From assembly GCF_003610015.1 (NCBI RefSeq), contig NZ_AP018933.1, positions 2,824,035-2,888,034 of the forward strand: a stretch of 64,000 nt of DNA, read 5' to 3'. Positions 9,552 to 19,031 of this stretch are shown here, in pieces; the first letter of the stretch is position 1; each line of letters begins with the position of its first letter. A model generated the notes under the pieces. That model did not search any database. It saw only the letters and a program-made list of their open reading frames with translations, and was not told the DNA's origin. The DNA comes from Zymobacter palmae (lineage in GTDB: Bacteria; Pseudomonadota; Gammaproteobacteria; Pseudomonadales; Halomonadaceae). The position numbers and the translations under genes are program-made.

Positions 9552-9998
9552 TAGCAATGCTCGGCGCCGCTGTTGTCAGGCGGCGCTCATTCCTCTGATT
9601 CTTCGTCAAAAATGGTACGCTTCATACGGTGCCCTTTATGACACACACCGTATACGCCCCTTCTGCTCTGATAACGCACCCACGCCGCAGTCTTCTGCTG
9701 GCACATGCGCAAGCGTCGGGTACCGCACACGACAACTCGACCGTGTGAGAATGTCCTTCATCGCAGCCAGAACAACCTGCCTAGCGTCACGTCATGCTCG
9801 ATATCCCATCAGGAAGAGTCATCCCTCAAGGACCATGCCCGCCTGTCACGACAGGCATTGACGCGGCGACAGCGTAAGGAATTATAGTGAGTAAGTGGGT
9901 TCGACACGCTTGAGTCTGCCGCATGCGCGGCGGCTACCGTGATGCCCGCGGTTATCCATACGGACAACCGCTCAACCGACTCATCAGAGGATACTGCA
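9552..9998. other. Intergenic region with small hairpins
   Basis: This 447-nt gap holds a hairpin GCGCCGC/GCGGCGC at 9565-9587, just after the chemoreceptor stop, probably its terminator though without a T run. GCCGC/GCGGC at 9918-9931 is a second small hairpin near the VOC gene. TATAGT near 9886 could be a -10 element for the VOC gene. I see no credible coding sequence. Confidence 0.45.
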
Positions 9999-10403
9999 AT
10001 GTCCGCTCCCCTTACGCATGGCGTTCATCACGTAGGTCTGGCCGTTTCCAATCTGGAAGGCAGCGCGGACTTCTTCACCCGTGTGCTGGGATGGCAGGAG
10101 GTCAAGCGACGCGAGGACTACCCCGCCATCTTCGTCAGTGACGGCTGCATTATGGTAACGCTGTGGGCCACCGAGGAAGGCGCATCACCGTTCGACCGCC
10201 GCAAAAACGTCGGGCTTCACCACTTGGCATTGCATATGCAGCGCCGCGCCGAACTGACGGTTATTCACCAACGATTGGTCGATAACGGCATCCGGATCGA
10301 ATTCGCGCCAACCGAACTCAATGGCGGCCCGGCCATGCATATGATGTGTTACGACCCGAGCGGGATCAGGATCGAGTTCTACTGGACAGGCATAGAGTCG
10401 TGA
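9999..10403 (+). CDS. VOC (glyoxalase/bleomycin-resistance) superfamily protein
   Basis: A 134-residue vicinal-oxygen-chelate protein with paired beta-alpha-beta-beta-beta modules. Likely metal ligands are the His in GVHHVGLAVSNLEGSADFF at the start, the His in KNVGLHHLALHM in the middle, and the Glu in GIRIEFYW near the end. The ATG at 9999 follows AGAGG by 8 bases and is preferred over upstream in-frame starts. Such single-domain VOC proteins include glyoxalase I, fosfomycin-resistance enzymes and extradiol dioxygenase relatives; the active-site context does not decide between them here. Confidence 0.85.
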   Translation: MSAPLTHGVHHVGLAVSNLEGSADFFTRVLGWQEVKRREDYPAIFVSDGCIMVTLWATEEGASPFDRRKNVGLHHLALHMQRRAELTVIHQRLVDNGIRIEFAPTELNGGPAMHMMCYDPSGIRIEFYWTGIES

Positions 10404-10451
10404 CCAAGAACGTTGCTTCTTCCAGCCCCTCCCGTGATACGAATGAAGCGA

Positions 10452-10678
10452 CAAAAGGGGTGAGTAAGCCTTTGGCTGACGGTCTTACCCTCACACGCTC
10501 TAATCTAAGTAGCGCACCGTAAAACGCATATGGTTCTCCGTGCTGACCACCTCATGCCTAGGCGCGCAAAAAGGGGTGAGAAAGCCCCTTGGCTGACAGT
10601 CTCACCCTCACACGCTCTAAGTAGCACACCGTAAAACGCCCTCGGCTCTCTGTGCTGACTACCTCATACCTAGGCGCG
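10452..10678. repeat. Tandem duplication of a structured intergenic element
   Basis: Two adjacent copies, 10452-10566 and 10567-10678, share about 85-90% identity, each running from CAAAA(A)GGGGTGAG to CCTAGGCGCG. Each can fold: an outer stem GGGTGAGA/TCTCACCC (copy 2; copy 1 keeps it with a G-U pair) encloses an inner stem AGCC/GGCT. A second stem AGCACA/TGTGCT in copy 2 is kept in copy 1 with AGCGC/GTGCT, again through a G-U pair. Structure-preserving differences suggest a conserved repeat family or RNA element rather than chance. Function unknown. Confidence 0.75.
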
Positions 10679-10807
10679 TGGGAAACCACAGCCTAGTAGC
10701 ACCACGCGATCAGTTCGATAGGTCATAGTGGATACGCGGGAGGACGCGGCAGAAAGCGGCACAGCGTCTACGCTGAAGGCATGATGTTATGCTGAAGAGG
10801 ACGATTC

Positions 10808-11197
10808 ATGCTCAAGCGCAACGGGATACTGGCCATCATGCTGTCGATGATGGTAGGAAGCGCGGTGGCGGCAACGCCCGCAGACTCGGTGATGGTCATC
10901 GCGTCGCCGGATGGCACACAGACCACGACGCAGGGAACGACGACATATTTCACGCGCCTTTTTGAAGTGTCGCTGACCAACGTGGGCCATCAGCCCGTCG
11001 ATCTCGCGCATGGCTGCTTCAAGGCTTATGATCGCCGCGGCACATCGTATTCACTCGATATTGCGGAAGAAGGCCTGTTGAAAGGAATGCTAAAACCGGG
11101 GCTGCATAAGAAGGGCGATATGGGCTTTTCATCACTGCAACCTGACGTCTATGACGCGGACGTCATCCGCTTCAGCACGGACTGTCCACGTCAGTAG
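10808..11197 (+). CDS. Small exported protein, DUF4354-like
   Basis: A 129-residue protein with a clear Sec signal peptide (MLKRNGILAIMLSMMVGSAVA, cleavage near AVA-AT), so the mature product is periplasmic or secreted. The mature part has TTYFTRLFEVSLTNVGHQPVDLAHGCFKAYD and ends FSTDCPRQ; the two cysteines could form a disulfide. The pattern of a beta-rich domain with FEVxLxNxxxxxVDL followed by a Cys resembles DUF4354 proteins of enterobacteria, as I remember them. AGAGGA precedes the ATG. No operon partners; function unknown. Confidence 0.6.
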   Translation: MLKRNGILAIMLSMMVGSAVAATPADSVMVIASPDGTQTTTQGTTTYFTRLFEVSLTNVGHQPVDLAHGCFKAYDRRGTSYSLDIAEEGLLKGMLKPGLHKKGDMGFSSLQPDVYDADVIRFSTDCPRQ

Positions 11198-11208
11198 GTC
11201 GGCATTAA

Positions 11209-12750
11209 CTACTTGAGCTGTAGTCGTTTGGCCAGTCGGTGCAGGTTGGGCGCATTGACGCCCAGCTGGCGCGCGGCGGCCGTCCAGTTACCGTGACAGG
11301 CCGTCAGTGCATCCGAGATCCAGCGACGTTGGAAGGCTTCGGTCGCATCGCGCAGCGACGCTTGGGGCACATCAATATGCACGGCAGCGATCTGGCCACT
11401 GAGCGTAGGCGTATCGTCACTGCGCGTTTCTTCCGTCCACTCCAGCGCCAGATGTTCAGGCTTGAGTACGGCTTCGCCCTGCCGGCATACGGCACCGGCA
11501 ATCACGGCAGCGCGGTAAATGACGTGCTCCAGCTCGCGTACGTTGCCGGGCCACGGATAGCGTTCGAGACGCTGCAGCGCCGCCGGCGACAGCGACAACT
11601 GGCGCAACGACAGCCGTGCACGACAGCGTTCACAGAAGAACCCCGCCAGCAAAGCGATGTCGCCTTCGCGCTCGCGCAGCGAGGCCACATGAACAGGGAA
11701 CACGCTCAGCCGGTGATACAGATCCGCACGAAAGCGCCCTTGCAGCACCGCTTCCTTCAGATCGACATTGGTCGCGGCAATAATGCGAACATCAACCTTC
11801 ACACTGCGATCATCGCCGATACGCTGCACATCACCGTACTGCAACACGCGCAGCAGCTTGGCCTGCAATGACAACGACAGCTCGCCGATCTCATCCAGAA
11901 ACAGCGTGCCGTGATTCGCCATTTCGAACTTGCCCGCACGATTGCTAATCGCACCGGTGAAAGCCCCTTTCACATGCCCAAACAGCTCGCTTTCGGCAAC
12001 CGATTCGGGTAGGGCGGCACAGTTCAGGTACACCATGTCCTGTGCGGCGCGTGGCGACCCGGCGTGCACCGCCTGAGCGACCAATTCTTTGCCGACGCCT
12101 GTCTCACCCAGAATCAGCACACTTAAGTCCGTACCCGCCACTACGGCAATCTCCTGCCGCAGCTGCTGCATGGCCCGTGACTGGCCGATCATGTCGTGGG
12201 CGGTGCTCTGACCCGGCGAGCGCGGCATGGGCAGCTGCACCGGCTGCTCTTCGAGCTGGCGCACTAACAGTGCGTTGTCGAGCGCCACGGCCACCAGTGC
12301 ACTGATCAGCCGCAGTGCTTCATCCGAAAAGTCGCTGAATTGATCGGCACTCAGGCCGTCCAGTGTCAGTGCCCCGATCAGCATCTGATCGCGCAGCAAC
12401 GGCAACCCGATGCAAGCATGAACATGCATGTGCTCGTGCCCGGGAATCAGCCCATCGTAGGGATCCGGCAAGGCGCTGTCGGCCGGGAAGCGCACGATGT
12501 CACCCGCGCGGGCGATCGCCTCCAGTCGCGGATGCTCGTCGATGCGAAAGTGCCGACCGCATACATCCGGCGGCAATCCGGCCATCGCCAGTGGCCGAAA
12601 GATACCGTGGTCATAGTGCAGCAGCGCGGTGGCATCACACTTCAGCAGCTGGTGAAGGCGCTGCACCAGACGCTGAAAGCGATCGGGATCGCCGATATCG
12701 GTCTGAAGCGCCAGCGCGACATCGGCCAGCGAGCGAAAAGAAAGCGACAT
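11209..12750 (-). CDS. norR: Nitric-oxide-sensing sigma-54 activator NorR
   Basis: A 513-residue enhancer-binding protein. The N-terminal GAF domain (1-185) keeps the segment around the non-haem iron ligands of Escherichia coli Nor[20 protein letters not shown], then [21 protein letters not shown] with the ligand Cys, and GALTLDG with the ligand Asp. The AAA+ domain has Walker A GETGVGKE, the sigma-54-contacting GAFTGA loop, Walker [10 protein letters not shown] and the arginine-finger region. A Fis-type HTH ends the protein ([23 protein letters not shown]). NO bound to the iron relieves GAF inhibition and the hexamer drives norV transcription. It is divergent from norV-norW, the classic arrangement. 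Confidence 0.95.
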   Translation of the reverse strand: MSLSFRSLADVALALQTDIGDPDRFQRLVQRLHQLLKCDATALLHYDHGIFRPLAMAGLPPDVCGRHFRIDEHPRLEAIARAGDIVRFPADSALPDPYDGLIPGHEHMHVHACIGLPLLRDQMLIGALTLDGLSADQFSDFSDEALRLISALVAVALDNALLVRQLEEQPVQLPMPRSPGQSTAHDMIGQSRAMQQLRQEIAVVAGTDLSVLILGETGVGKELVAQAVHAGSPRAAQDMVYLNCAALPESVAESELFGHVKGAFTGAISNRAGKFEMANHGTLFLDEIGELSLSLQAKLLRVLQYGDVQRIGDDRSVKVDVRIIAATNVDLKEAVLQGRFRADLYHRLSVFPVHVASLREREGDIALLAGFFCERCRARLSLRQLSLSPAALQRLERYPWPGNVRELEHVIYRAAVIAGAVCRQGEAVLKPEHLALEWTEETRSDDTPTLSGQIAAVHIDVPQASLRDATEAFQRRWISDALTACHGNWTAAARQLGVNAPNLHRLAKRLQLK

Positions 12751-12768
12751 AACACCCTCCCATCAGCA

Positions 12769-12823
12769 TGTATCATCAAGATACACACCTTACCATATTG
12801 ATATCTTTTCACGAATATCAATA
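12769..12823. promoter_or_regulatory. Candidate NorR enhancer region between norR and norV
   Basis: Two inverted repeats lie upstream of the norV sigma-54 promoter: TGTATC-atcaa-GATACA (12769-12785) and TATTGATAT/ATATCAATA with a 10-nt spacer (12796-12823). Enhancer sites about 50 to 100 bases upstream of a -24/-12 promoter are what NorR needs. Neither repeat matches the described GT-N7-AC NorR core exactly, so NorR binding is inference; one could instead be an FNR/IHF-type site. Confidence 0.45.
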
Positions 12824-12869
12824 AGACACCTATCACTTATAATATATTGAAAATAAACAATAAAAAGAG

Positions 12870-12886
12870 TTGGCACGTTTCCTGCC
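12870..12886 (+). promoter_or_regulatory. Sigma-54 (-24/-12) promoter of norVW
   Basis: TTGGCACGTTTCCTGCC matches the sigma-54 consensus, with TGGCAC at -24 and TGC at -12 at the required spacing. It lies 41 bases upstream of the norV start and downstream of the palindromes, and its activator gene norR is divergent. Confidence 0.85.
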
Positions 12887-12927
12887 GAGGATGAGATGCA
12901 CATGTCATTCGTTCAGGGAGCAGCAAC

Positions 12928-14367
12928 ATGTCGATTCACGTCACAGGCAACGTTCATTGGGTAGGTCAACGCGACTGGGAAATCCGCGACTTCCACGGCA
13001 CCGAATACCATACGGTCAAGGGCAGCAGTTATAACAGCTATCTGATCCGCGAAGGCAAGAACGTGCTGATCGACACTGTCGATCACCGCTTCAGCGAAAC
13101 GTTCGTGCGTAATCTGGCACAGGAGATCGACCTGCTCGACATCGATGCTATCGTCATCAACCATGCGGAAGAAGACCATGCTGGCGCGCTGACCGCGCTG
13201 ATGGCGCGGATTCCAAACGTGCCGATCTACTGCTCGCGCAATGCTATCGACTCCATCAATGGACATCACCATCATCCCGAATGGCACTTCAATGTCGTGA
13301 AGACCGGCGACTCGCTGGATATCGGCAACGGCAAGTCTCTCGTCTTTGTCGAAGCCCCGATGCTGCACTGGCCGGACAGCATGATGACCTACCTGACTGG
13401 GGACGCGGTGCTGTTCAGCAACGATGCCTTCGGCCAGCACTATTGCGACGAACATCTGTTCAACGATGAAGTGGATCAGGCTGAGCTGTACGAACAGTGC
13501 ATGCGCTACTTCGCCAACATCCTGACCCCATTCAGCCCGCTAGTCACCGCCAAGATTAATGAAGTGCTGGCGCTCAAACTGCCACTGTCGATGATCGCGA
13601 CCTCGCATGGGGTGGTCTGGCGCGAACGCCCGGAACAGATCATTGAGCACTACCTGGAATGGGCGGATCACTATCAGGAAGACCGCATCACCATTGCCTA
13701 CGACACCATGTCACGCAACACCCGCATGATGGCCGATGCCATCGCAGAAGGGATCAGCCAAGTCGACCCACTCGTCGCGGTTAAGAGCTACAACATCTCG
13801 CGCAGCGACAAGAACGAAGTGCTGACCCAAATCTTCCGCTCCAAAGGCGTGCTGGTCGGCTCTTCGACCATGAACAACGTGATGATGCCCAAAGTCGCGG
13901 GCATGCTTGAAGAGCTGGCCGGACTGCGTTTTCGCAACAAGAAAGCCGCGGCGTTTGGCAGCTACGGCTGGACCGGAGGAGCAGTCGATCGCGTGCAGAC
14001 GCGTCTGATGGATGCAGGGTTCGATACCGCACTTTCGCTAAAGGAAAAATGGCGTCCCGACACAGACGCACTCGAAGCATGCCGCGAGTATGGCCGCACC
14101 ATCGCTCGCCTGTGGGCGCTGCATGATCTGTCGGTATCAGAGCCGACCGCCTCAACACGCCAAGCCACCGGCGTCGATCCCGCCATGCTTGATAAGAAAC
14201 CGCTGGGGCCGCGCATGCAGTGCAGCGTCTGCCAGTGGATCTATGACCCGGTCAAGGGCGAACCTCAGCAAGACGTACCCCCGAACACACCGTGGGAAGA
14301 CGTGCCGGAGACCTTCCTGTGCCCCGAATGCGGGCTGGGTAAAGACGTCTTCAACGAAATGATCTGA
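12928..14367 (+). CDS. norV: Anaerobic nitric oxide reductase flavorubredoxin
   Basis: A 479-residue cytoplasmic enzyme that reduces NO to N2O. The metallo-beta-lactamase-like diiron domain (1-250) has the H79-x-E81-x-D83-H84 ligand set in NHAEEDHAG. The FMN-binding flavodoxin domain (about 255-400) has [19 protein letters not shown] and [15 protein letters not shown]. The C-terminal rubredoxin (about 425-479) has [10 protein letters not shown] and CPECG. It is the full three-domain enterobacterial type. norW follows 10 bases later and supplies electrons to the rubredoxin. A sigma-54 promoter and NorR upstream imply induction by NO. Confidence 0.96.
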   Translation: MSIHVTGNVHWVGQRDWEIRDFHGTEYHTVKGSSYNSYLIREGKNVLIDTVDHRFSETFVRNLAQEIDLLDIDAIVINHAEEDHAGALTALMARIPNVPIYCSRNAIDSINGHHHHPEWHFNVVKTGDSLDIGNGKSLVFVEAPMLHWPDSMMTYLTGDAVLFSNDAFGQHYCDEHLFNDEVDQAELYEQCMRYFANILTPFSPLVTAKINEVLALKLPLSMIATSHGVVWRERPEQIIEHYLEWADHYQEDRITIAYDTMSRNTRMMADAIAEGISQVDPLVAVKSYNISRSDKNEVLTQIFRSKGVLVGSSTMNNVMMPKVAGMLEELAGLRFRNKKAAAFGSYGWTGGAVDRVQTRLMDAGFDTALSLKEKWRPDTDALEACREYGRTIARLWALHDLSVSEPTASTRQATGVDPAMLDKKPLGPRMQCSVCQWIYDPVKGEPQQDVPPNTPWEDVPETFLCPECGLGKDVFNEMI

Positions 14368-14377
14368 CGAGGCGACC

Positions 14378-15520
14378 ATGACACACGATATCGTGATTGT
14401 GGGGGCCGGCTTTGCCGCACGCCAGCTGGTCAGAAGCGTGCGACGTCTGGCCCCCGAACGCCCCATCCGCATCGTGACGGCTGACAGCGGCGATGAATAC
14501 GCAAAGCCCGAACTGAGCCATGTGTTCAGCAAGGATCAGTCGGCAGACGATCTAATCCAGCAATCGGCCGCCGATTTCGCCAGCGCAAACTGCTGCACGC
14601 TGCACCCGCACACCTGCGTTAATGCAATCAACGCCGAGCAGCGCTGCATCGACACCGATGCGGGCACCTTCGACTACGGTGAACTGGTACTGGCCACTGG
14701 CGGGCAAGCCATCGTGCCCCCCGTACTGGGCCACGAACGCCTGCTGACCTTCAACAGCCGTCAGGAATATGCGCTGAGTGAAGAGCGTCTGCGCGCGGCA
14801 AAGCATGTAATGGTGCTGGGAGCGGGTCTGGTCGGCATCGAACTGGCGATGGATCTGGCGCGTGCCGGGAAACGGGTGACGCTGGTCGATCAGGCCACAA
14901 CCCTGCTGCCTAAGGTGCTGCCACCGCTGTTCGGTGGCCCGCTGCAACATGCGCTGCATACACTAGGCGTGTCGCTGCATCTGAATGCGACCCTGCTCAG
15001 CGTACTGCCCGACCGCGACGGTCTGCGCGCCATGCTATCGACAGGCACATCGGTGACGGTGGACGAAGTGATCTGCGCAGTAGGACTGCGCCCGGATACC
15101 CGTCTGGCCACCAGTGCCGGAGCGGAAGTGCGGCAGGGCATCGTAGTCGACGACCAGCTGGCAACCAGCGTGCCACACCTTCATGCGCTCGGCGATGCCG
15201 CAGAGATCGGCGGTCGCCTGTGGCCGTTCCTGCAACCCATCCAGCTCAGCGCCGCAACGCTGGCCCGCGTGCTAACGGGCGACGACAGTGCACATCTGAT
15301 GCTACCGCCGATGCTGGTGAGGGTGAAAACCCCTACCTTTCCCATTCAGGCCGCAGGCGATCCATTCCACCCCGATGTGCGCTGGCTGATCTCGGCCGAT
15401 GCTGACGGCATGACCGCCAAAGGCCGTACGGAAGACGGTACACTGCTTGCCTTTCTGTGCTTCGGCAAGCACACGGCGAACGCCATTGGCCTGCTGAAGC
15501 AGTTGCCACGCCTACGCTGA
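14378..15520 (+). CDS. norW: NADH:flavorubredoxin reductase
   Basis: A 380-residue FAD/NAD(P)-dependent reductase that passes electrons from NADH to the rubredoxin of NorV. The N-terminal dinucleotide motif is IVIVGAGFAARQLVRSVR; a second GxGxxG (MVLGAGLVGIELAMDLARAG, about 146-165) binds NADH; the late FAD motif is HLHALGDAAEIGGRLWPF. Length and order match NorW and other rubredoxin reductases. It lies 10 bases after norV in the same operon. A hairpin follows its stop, so the operon likely ends or is attenuated before tehB. Confidence 0.93.
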   Translation: MTHDIVIVGAGFAARQLVRSVRRLAPERPIRIVTADSGDEYAKPELSHVFSKDQSADDLIQQSAADFASANCCTLHPHTCVNAINAEQRCIDTDAGTFDYGELVLATGGQAIVPPVLGHERLLTFNSRQEYALSEERLRAAKHVMVLGAGLVGIELAMDLARAGKRVTLVDQATTLLPKVLPPLFGGPLQHALHTLGVSLHLNATLLSVLPDRDGLRAMLSTGTSVTVDEVICAVGLRPDTRLATSAGAEVRQGIVVDDQLATSVPHLHALGDAAEIGGRLWPFLQPIQLSAATLARVLTGDDSAHLMLPPMLVRVKTPTFPIQAAGDPFHPDVRWLISADADGMTAKGRTEDGTLLAFLCFGKHTANAIGLLKQLPRLR

Positions 15521-15532
15521 ACCACCCATACG

Positions 15533-15565
15533 CCTTGCTTCGCCGATGCACTCGGTGAAGCAAGG
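15533..15565 (+). terminator. Hairpin between norW and tehB
   Basis: CCTTGCTTC (15533-15541) pairs with GAAGCAAGG (15557-15565) across 15 nt. It lacks a T run, so it is at best a weak terminator or attenuator between norVW and tehB. Confidence 0.45.
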
Positions 15566-15579
15566 TATGAGGAGCCTTT

Positions 15580-16464
15580 ATGACATCATCACTGAAATGC
15601 AGCCAGACACTGCCGGAATGGACCGCCGCCACTCTGCCTGCGGCCCTGCGCGAACGCCACTGTGCACCCGAGGGACAGTCGGCCCAGCTGCGTGTGCTGG
15701 CGGGTACACTCACGATGGAATGGCTCGACGATACCGATCAGGTGACGGCCACGTATAAGGCCTCGGCACAGCAACCACTGCCGCTCATGCCACCACATCA
15801 GGCTCACCGCATTGTCAGCGTATCCGACGATCTGCGCTGCCAGCTCTCACTGTTCTGCGCACTGGAAGACTACGGCCACCTGAAGTACGGCATGACCCGC
15901 ACCCACTCCGAGGTCATCAAGGCCTTCCAGCACACCGAGACTCAGGCACCTCTGCGCGTGCTTGATCTGGGCTGCGGCGGCGGGCGCAACACGCTGTACA
16001 TGGCACTCAAAGGGCATCGCGTCACAGCGCTGGATCACAACATCAACAGCCTTGAATCGCTGGCCACCGTCGTGCACAACGAAGCGCTGGAAAAACGCGT
16101 CGATATCCACCAAGTCGACCTCAACCAGTACGCCGTCAGTGGCGAGTACGACATCATGATCTCCACCGTGGTGATGATGTTCCTGCAGCCCGGCACACCA
16201 GAGCGCCTGATCCATGAGATGCAGGCACACACGGCTCCGGGCGGCTACAACCTGATCGTAGCGGCGATGTCGACCGACGACTATCCATGCACCATGCCGT
16301 TTCCGTTCACCTTCGGCATAGGCCAGCTGAGCCGCCTCTACACTGACGCAGGCTGGACACTGGAGCGCTACAACGAAGACGTTGGCGAACTGCACCGCAC
16401 CGATGCGCAGGGCAACCGCATCAAGCTGCGCTTCGCGACGCTGCTAGCTCGCTGCCCAATCTAA
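15580..16464 (+). CDS. tehB: SAM-dependent methyltransferase TehB (tellurite resistance)
   Basis: A 294-residue protein with the two-part layout of Haemophilus TehB: an N-terminal cupin-like DUF1971 domain (about 1-95, with PLMPPHQAHRIVSVSDDLRC) and a class I methyltransferase. The SAM-binding motif I is VLDLGCGGGRNTLYMALKGH (about 126-145). Family-typical GGYNLIVAAMSTDD and GELHRTDAQGNRIKLRFATLLA are present. TehB methylates tellurite, selenite or selenols and in H. influenzae also supports oxidant resistance. GAGGA precedes the ATG. Its place after norVW suggests a shared stress theme, but it may have its own promoter. Confidence 0.92.
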   Translation: MTSSLKCSQTLPEWTAATLPAALRERHCAPEGQSAQLRVLAGTLTMEWLDDTDQVTATYKASAQQPLPLMPPHQAHRIVSVSDDLRCQLSLFCALEDYGHLKYGMTRTHSEVIKAFQHTETQAPLRVLDLGCGGGRNTLYMALKGHRVTALDHNINSLESLATVVHNEALEKRVDIHQVDLNQYAVSGEYDIMISTVVMMFLQPGTPERLIHEMQAHTAPGGYNLIVAAMSTDDYPCTMPFPFTFGIGQLSRLYTDAGWTLERYNEDVGELHRTDAQGNRIKLRFATLLARCPI

Positions 16465-16487
16465 ACCGCCTGACCTACTTCCCTCCT

Positions 16488-16534
16488 AGCGGCATGAACA
16501 AGGAATAAGGAGATTACCCCTCGTTCATGCCGCT
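16488..16534. terminator. Perfect 12-bp inverted repeat after tehB
   Basis: AGCGGCATGAAC (16488-16499) is perfectly inverted as GTTCATGCCGCT (16523-16534) with a 23-nt loop. No T run follows. It probably acts as a factor-dependent terminator or mRNA-stabilising stem. Confidence 0.45.
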
Positions 16535-16641
16535 GACGGCTCTCCCAGCACGTTTCCTGCATACATGAATGTTTCATTTAGATACGGTAATGATAGAGAC
16601 CGGATCACCCAACCCCCTTCATGTTTAAGGAGAATATGCTC

Positions 16642-18150
16642 ATGTCGACACCCATGACCTCGCCACAGCGACGGCGAGCCTTTACCACACTGTTCATGGT
16701 CGAAATGTGGGAGCGATTCGGCTATTACGGCATGCAAGCGCTGATTCTGTACTACATGATCCAGCGCCTAGGCTTTCCCGATACCCGCGCTAATCTGGTC
16801 ACCAGCGCAGCGGCCGCACTGGTCTATGCTACTCCCGCTATCGGCGGCCTGATCGGTGACCGCTGGCTGGGCACGCAGCGCTGCATCCGTATCGGTGCCG
16901 TCATCCTGACCGCGGGCTATGTGCTGCTGGCCCTGCCGGTACAGAGCGAATCGTTTCTGATGATCGGCCTAAGTGTAGTGATCGTCGGCAACGGGTTCTT
17001 CAAGGCCAATGCAGGCAACCTGCTCAGTCGCATCTATCAGCACGACACCGCCGCCCTCGACAGTGCCTCGACGCTGTACTACATGGCCGTCAACGTCGGC
17101 TCAACGCTGTCGATGCTGCTAACACCGTGGGTCAACGATGCGGTAAATGCGCGCTATGGCAGCGGCCTCGGGTGGCACGCGGCATTCGCCTGCTGCGCAC
17201 TGGGCCTACTCGTCGGGCTGGCAAACCTGATGGCGACACGCCATACACTGCACCACGTCCGCTCGGCGCTCGACCAGCATCGCGTTCCCATTATCCGCTG
17301 GGGCATGCTGCTGGCCATGAGCGTGGCGCTGGTTGCTTTCAGCACGCTCATTCTGTCCTACACACAGCTGGCCGCGTTGGTCGTCTATGCCTTGGCCCTG
17401 ATCGTGCTGGTCACGTTCGCCGTGCTGATCCTGCGCGAGCCGAAGGCATCACGCGCGGGCCTGCTTATCGCAGCGATTCTCACCCTGCAAACCATGCTGT
17501 TCTTCATCTTTTATCAGCAGATGTTCACCTCGCTCAATCTGTTTGCGCTGCACAATGTCGATCTGAACGCGTCGCTGTTCGGCCTGTCACTGTGGCGCTG
17601 GTCGCCTGCGCAGTTTCAAGCACTAGACCCGATCTGGATCATGCTGCTCAGTCCACTGCTGGCGTGGGGGTATACGGCCCTCGAACGCCGCCATCTGGGG
17701 CTGCCAACGCCGGTGAAGTTCCTACTGGGCTTTCTGGCAATCACGGCAGGTTTCGCGGTCTTCGGCTCGGCGCGCACCTTTGCCCATGACGGTCTAGCCT
17801 CATCGTGGGTCATGATTGCGGGCTATGGGTTCTTCTCGCTCAGCGAACTGCTGATCAGCGGGTTAGGCATCGCGATGATGTCGCGCTACATTCCCGCCCA
17901 CCAGCGCGGCTTCATGATCGGCATCTACTTCGTAGCCACGGGGCTGGCACAGTATGCTGGCGGAGTGATCGCCAATTTGGCTAGCGTACCGGCCGATATC
18001 GACAATGCGCCGCTCAGCCTGCCGATCTACTCAGGCTTCTTTATGAGGATGTGCCTGACCGGCGTAGGTTTCTGTGTACTGGTTGCGGTGACACTGCCTT
18101 GGCTGCTAGCGCTGCAGCGCCGCCATGCCCTCGCGCACTCGCCATCCTGA
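16642..18150 (+). CDS. POT-family proton-dependent oligopeptide transporter
   Basis: A roughly 500-residue inner-membrane transporter with about 12-14 hydrophobic segments. The family signature ExxERF is present as VEMWERFGYYGMQALILYYM near the N-terminus and takes part in proton coupling. FFKANAGNLLSRIY and FYQQMFTSLNLFA are further PTR2/POT stretches. Relatives are E. coli DtpA-D, importing di- and tripeptides. Of three in-frame ATGs (16621, 16636, 16642) the last is preferred, because AAGGAG at 16627-16632 stands 9 bases upstream of it. Substrate class is known from family, precise specificity is not. Confidence 0.9.
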   Translation: MSTPMTSPQRRRAFTTLFMVEMWERFGYYGMQALILYYMIQRLGFPDTRANLVTSAAAALVYATPAIGGLIGDRWLGTQRCIRIGAVILTAGYVLLALPVQSESFLMIGLSVVIVGNGFFKANAGNLLSRIYQHDTAALDSASTLYYMAVNVGSTLSMLLTPWVNDAVNARYGSGLGWHAAFACCALGLLVGLANLMATRHTLHHVRSALDQHRVPIIRWGMLLAMSVALVAFSTLILSYTQLAALVVYALALIVLVTFAVLILREPKASRAGLLIAAILTLQTMLFFIFYQQMFTSLNLFALHNVDLNASLFGLSLWRWSPAQFQALDPIWIMLLSPLLAWGYTALERRHLGLPTPVKFLLGFLAITAGFAVFGSARTFAHDGLASSWVMIAGYGFFSLSELLISGLGIAMMSRYIPAHQRGFMIGIYFVATGLAQYAGGVIANLASVPADIDNAPLSLPIYSGFFMRMCLTGVGFCVLVAVTLPWLLALQRRHALAHSPS

Positions 18151-18253
18151 CACCACGCGCTGCACCGTCGCTCATGCCATTGTGATCGGCGGCGCAGTCA
18201 GGTATGAATGAAAAACGACGCCTTTCACTTGAGCCACGCCGGAGAGACCGCCT

Positions 18254-18925
18254 ATGTCACGTACCCTTGTCTGCTATGGTGATTCCAATACCTTCGGCAT
18301 GATGCCGTGCGCGTGCCCTGCCCAGAACCATCGCTGGCCGGTAGGACAACGGTGGCCCGATCTTCTCCAGCAGCATCTGGGCGACGCGTGGCATGTCATT
18401 GCTGAGGGATTGCCCGGGCGCACGACGGTGTACGATGATCCGCGCGGCGAGTGGCTCAACGGTCGGCGGACGCTGCGCCCGGTGCTGGCGTCACACACCC
18501 CCGTAGCGCTACTGATTTTGATGCTGGGCACCAACGACCTGAAGGTCATCTTCGACGTTGATGCCGCCACTATTGCGGCCAATGTCGGCACGCTGATTGA
18601 CGATGTGCGCCGCTTTGCGGTGGGTCCCGCATTGCAGACACCCCAAATACTGGTGCTGTCCCCTATTCCCATTAATGAAGTGGCAATCCCAGACAATGCA
18701 TCTGCGGGTGGCGATGCAAAATCGCGTGCTTTGGCAGGGCATCTTGAAGCGATCTGCGCTCAGCAGCAGGTCGCCTTTCTTGATCTGGCGCCCTTGGGTC
18801 ACGTTCAGGACGATGGTGAACATCTGGATCTGGCAACACATGCGCGCATTGCCCGTGCGGTGGCGGATAAGGTGCAGTCCATCACGTGTACTGAAGATGC
18901 TCGTGCAGCGCAGCCCTTAGCGTAG
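18254..18925 (+). CDS. SGNH/GDSL-type hydrolase (arylesterase-like)
   Basis: A 223-residue serine esterase of the SGNH fold. Block I is YGDSNTFG (nucleophile Ser near residue 11), block II EGLPGRTTVYDDPRGEWLNG supplies the oxyanion Gly, block III is MLGTNDLK, and block V DDGEHLDLATHARIA supplies the catalytic Asp and His. The order and the RTTxxDDPxxxxLNG stretch match the octameric arylesterase/acyltransferase group (for example Mycobacterium smegmatis MsAcT). No signal peptide, so cytoplasmic. CCGGAGAGA precedes the ATG. The natural substrate is unknown. Confidence 0.85.
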   Translation: MSRTLVCYGDSNTFGMMPCACPAQNHRWPVGQRWPDLLQQHLGDAWHVIAEGLPGRTTVYDDPRGEWLNGRRTLRPVLASHTPVALLILMLGTNDLKVIFDVDAATIAANVGTLIDDVRRFAVGPALQTPQILVLSPIPINEVAIPDNASAGGDAKSRALAGHLEAICAQQQVAFLDLAPLGHVQDDGEHLDLATHARIARAVADKVQSITCTEDARAAQPLA

Positions 18926-18976
18926 CGGCTGTTGTCACTGCGCCATCGCTACTGTCAGATCATTTCCGCATACGAT

Positions 18977-19002
18977 AAAGGGCACCCCATGGGGTGCCCT
19001 TT
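18977..19002. terminator. Bidirectional intrinsic terminator
   Basis: AAAGGGCACCCC and GGGGTGCCCTTT form a 26-base perfect palindrome around a central AT, with A and T ends on both strands. It lies between the convergent esterase and SDR genes and can terminate both. Confidence 0.85.
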
Positions 19003-19031
19003 GCTGTACGGTCGATCACACAAGGTAAGTA

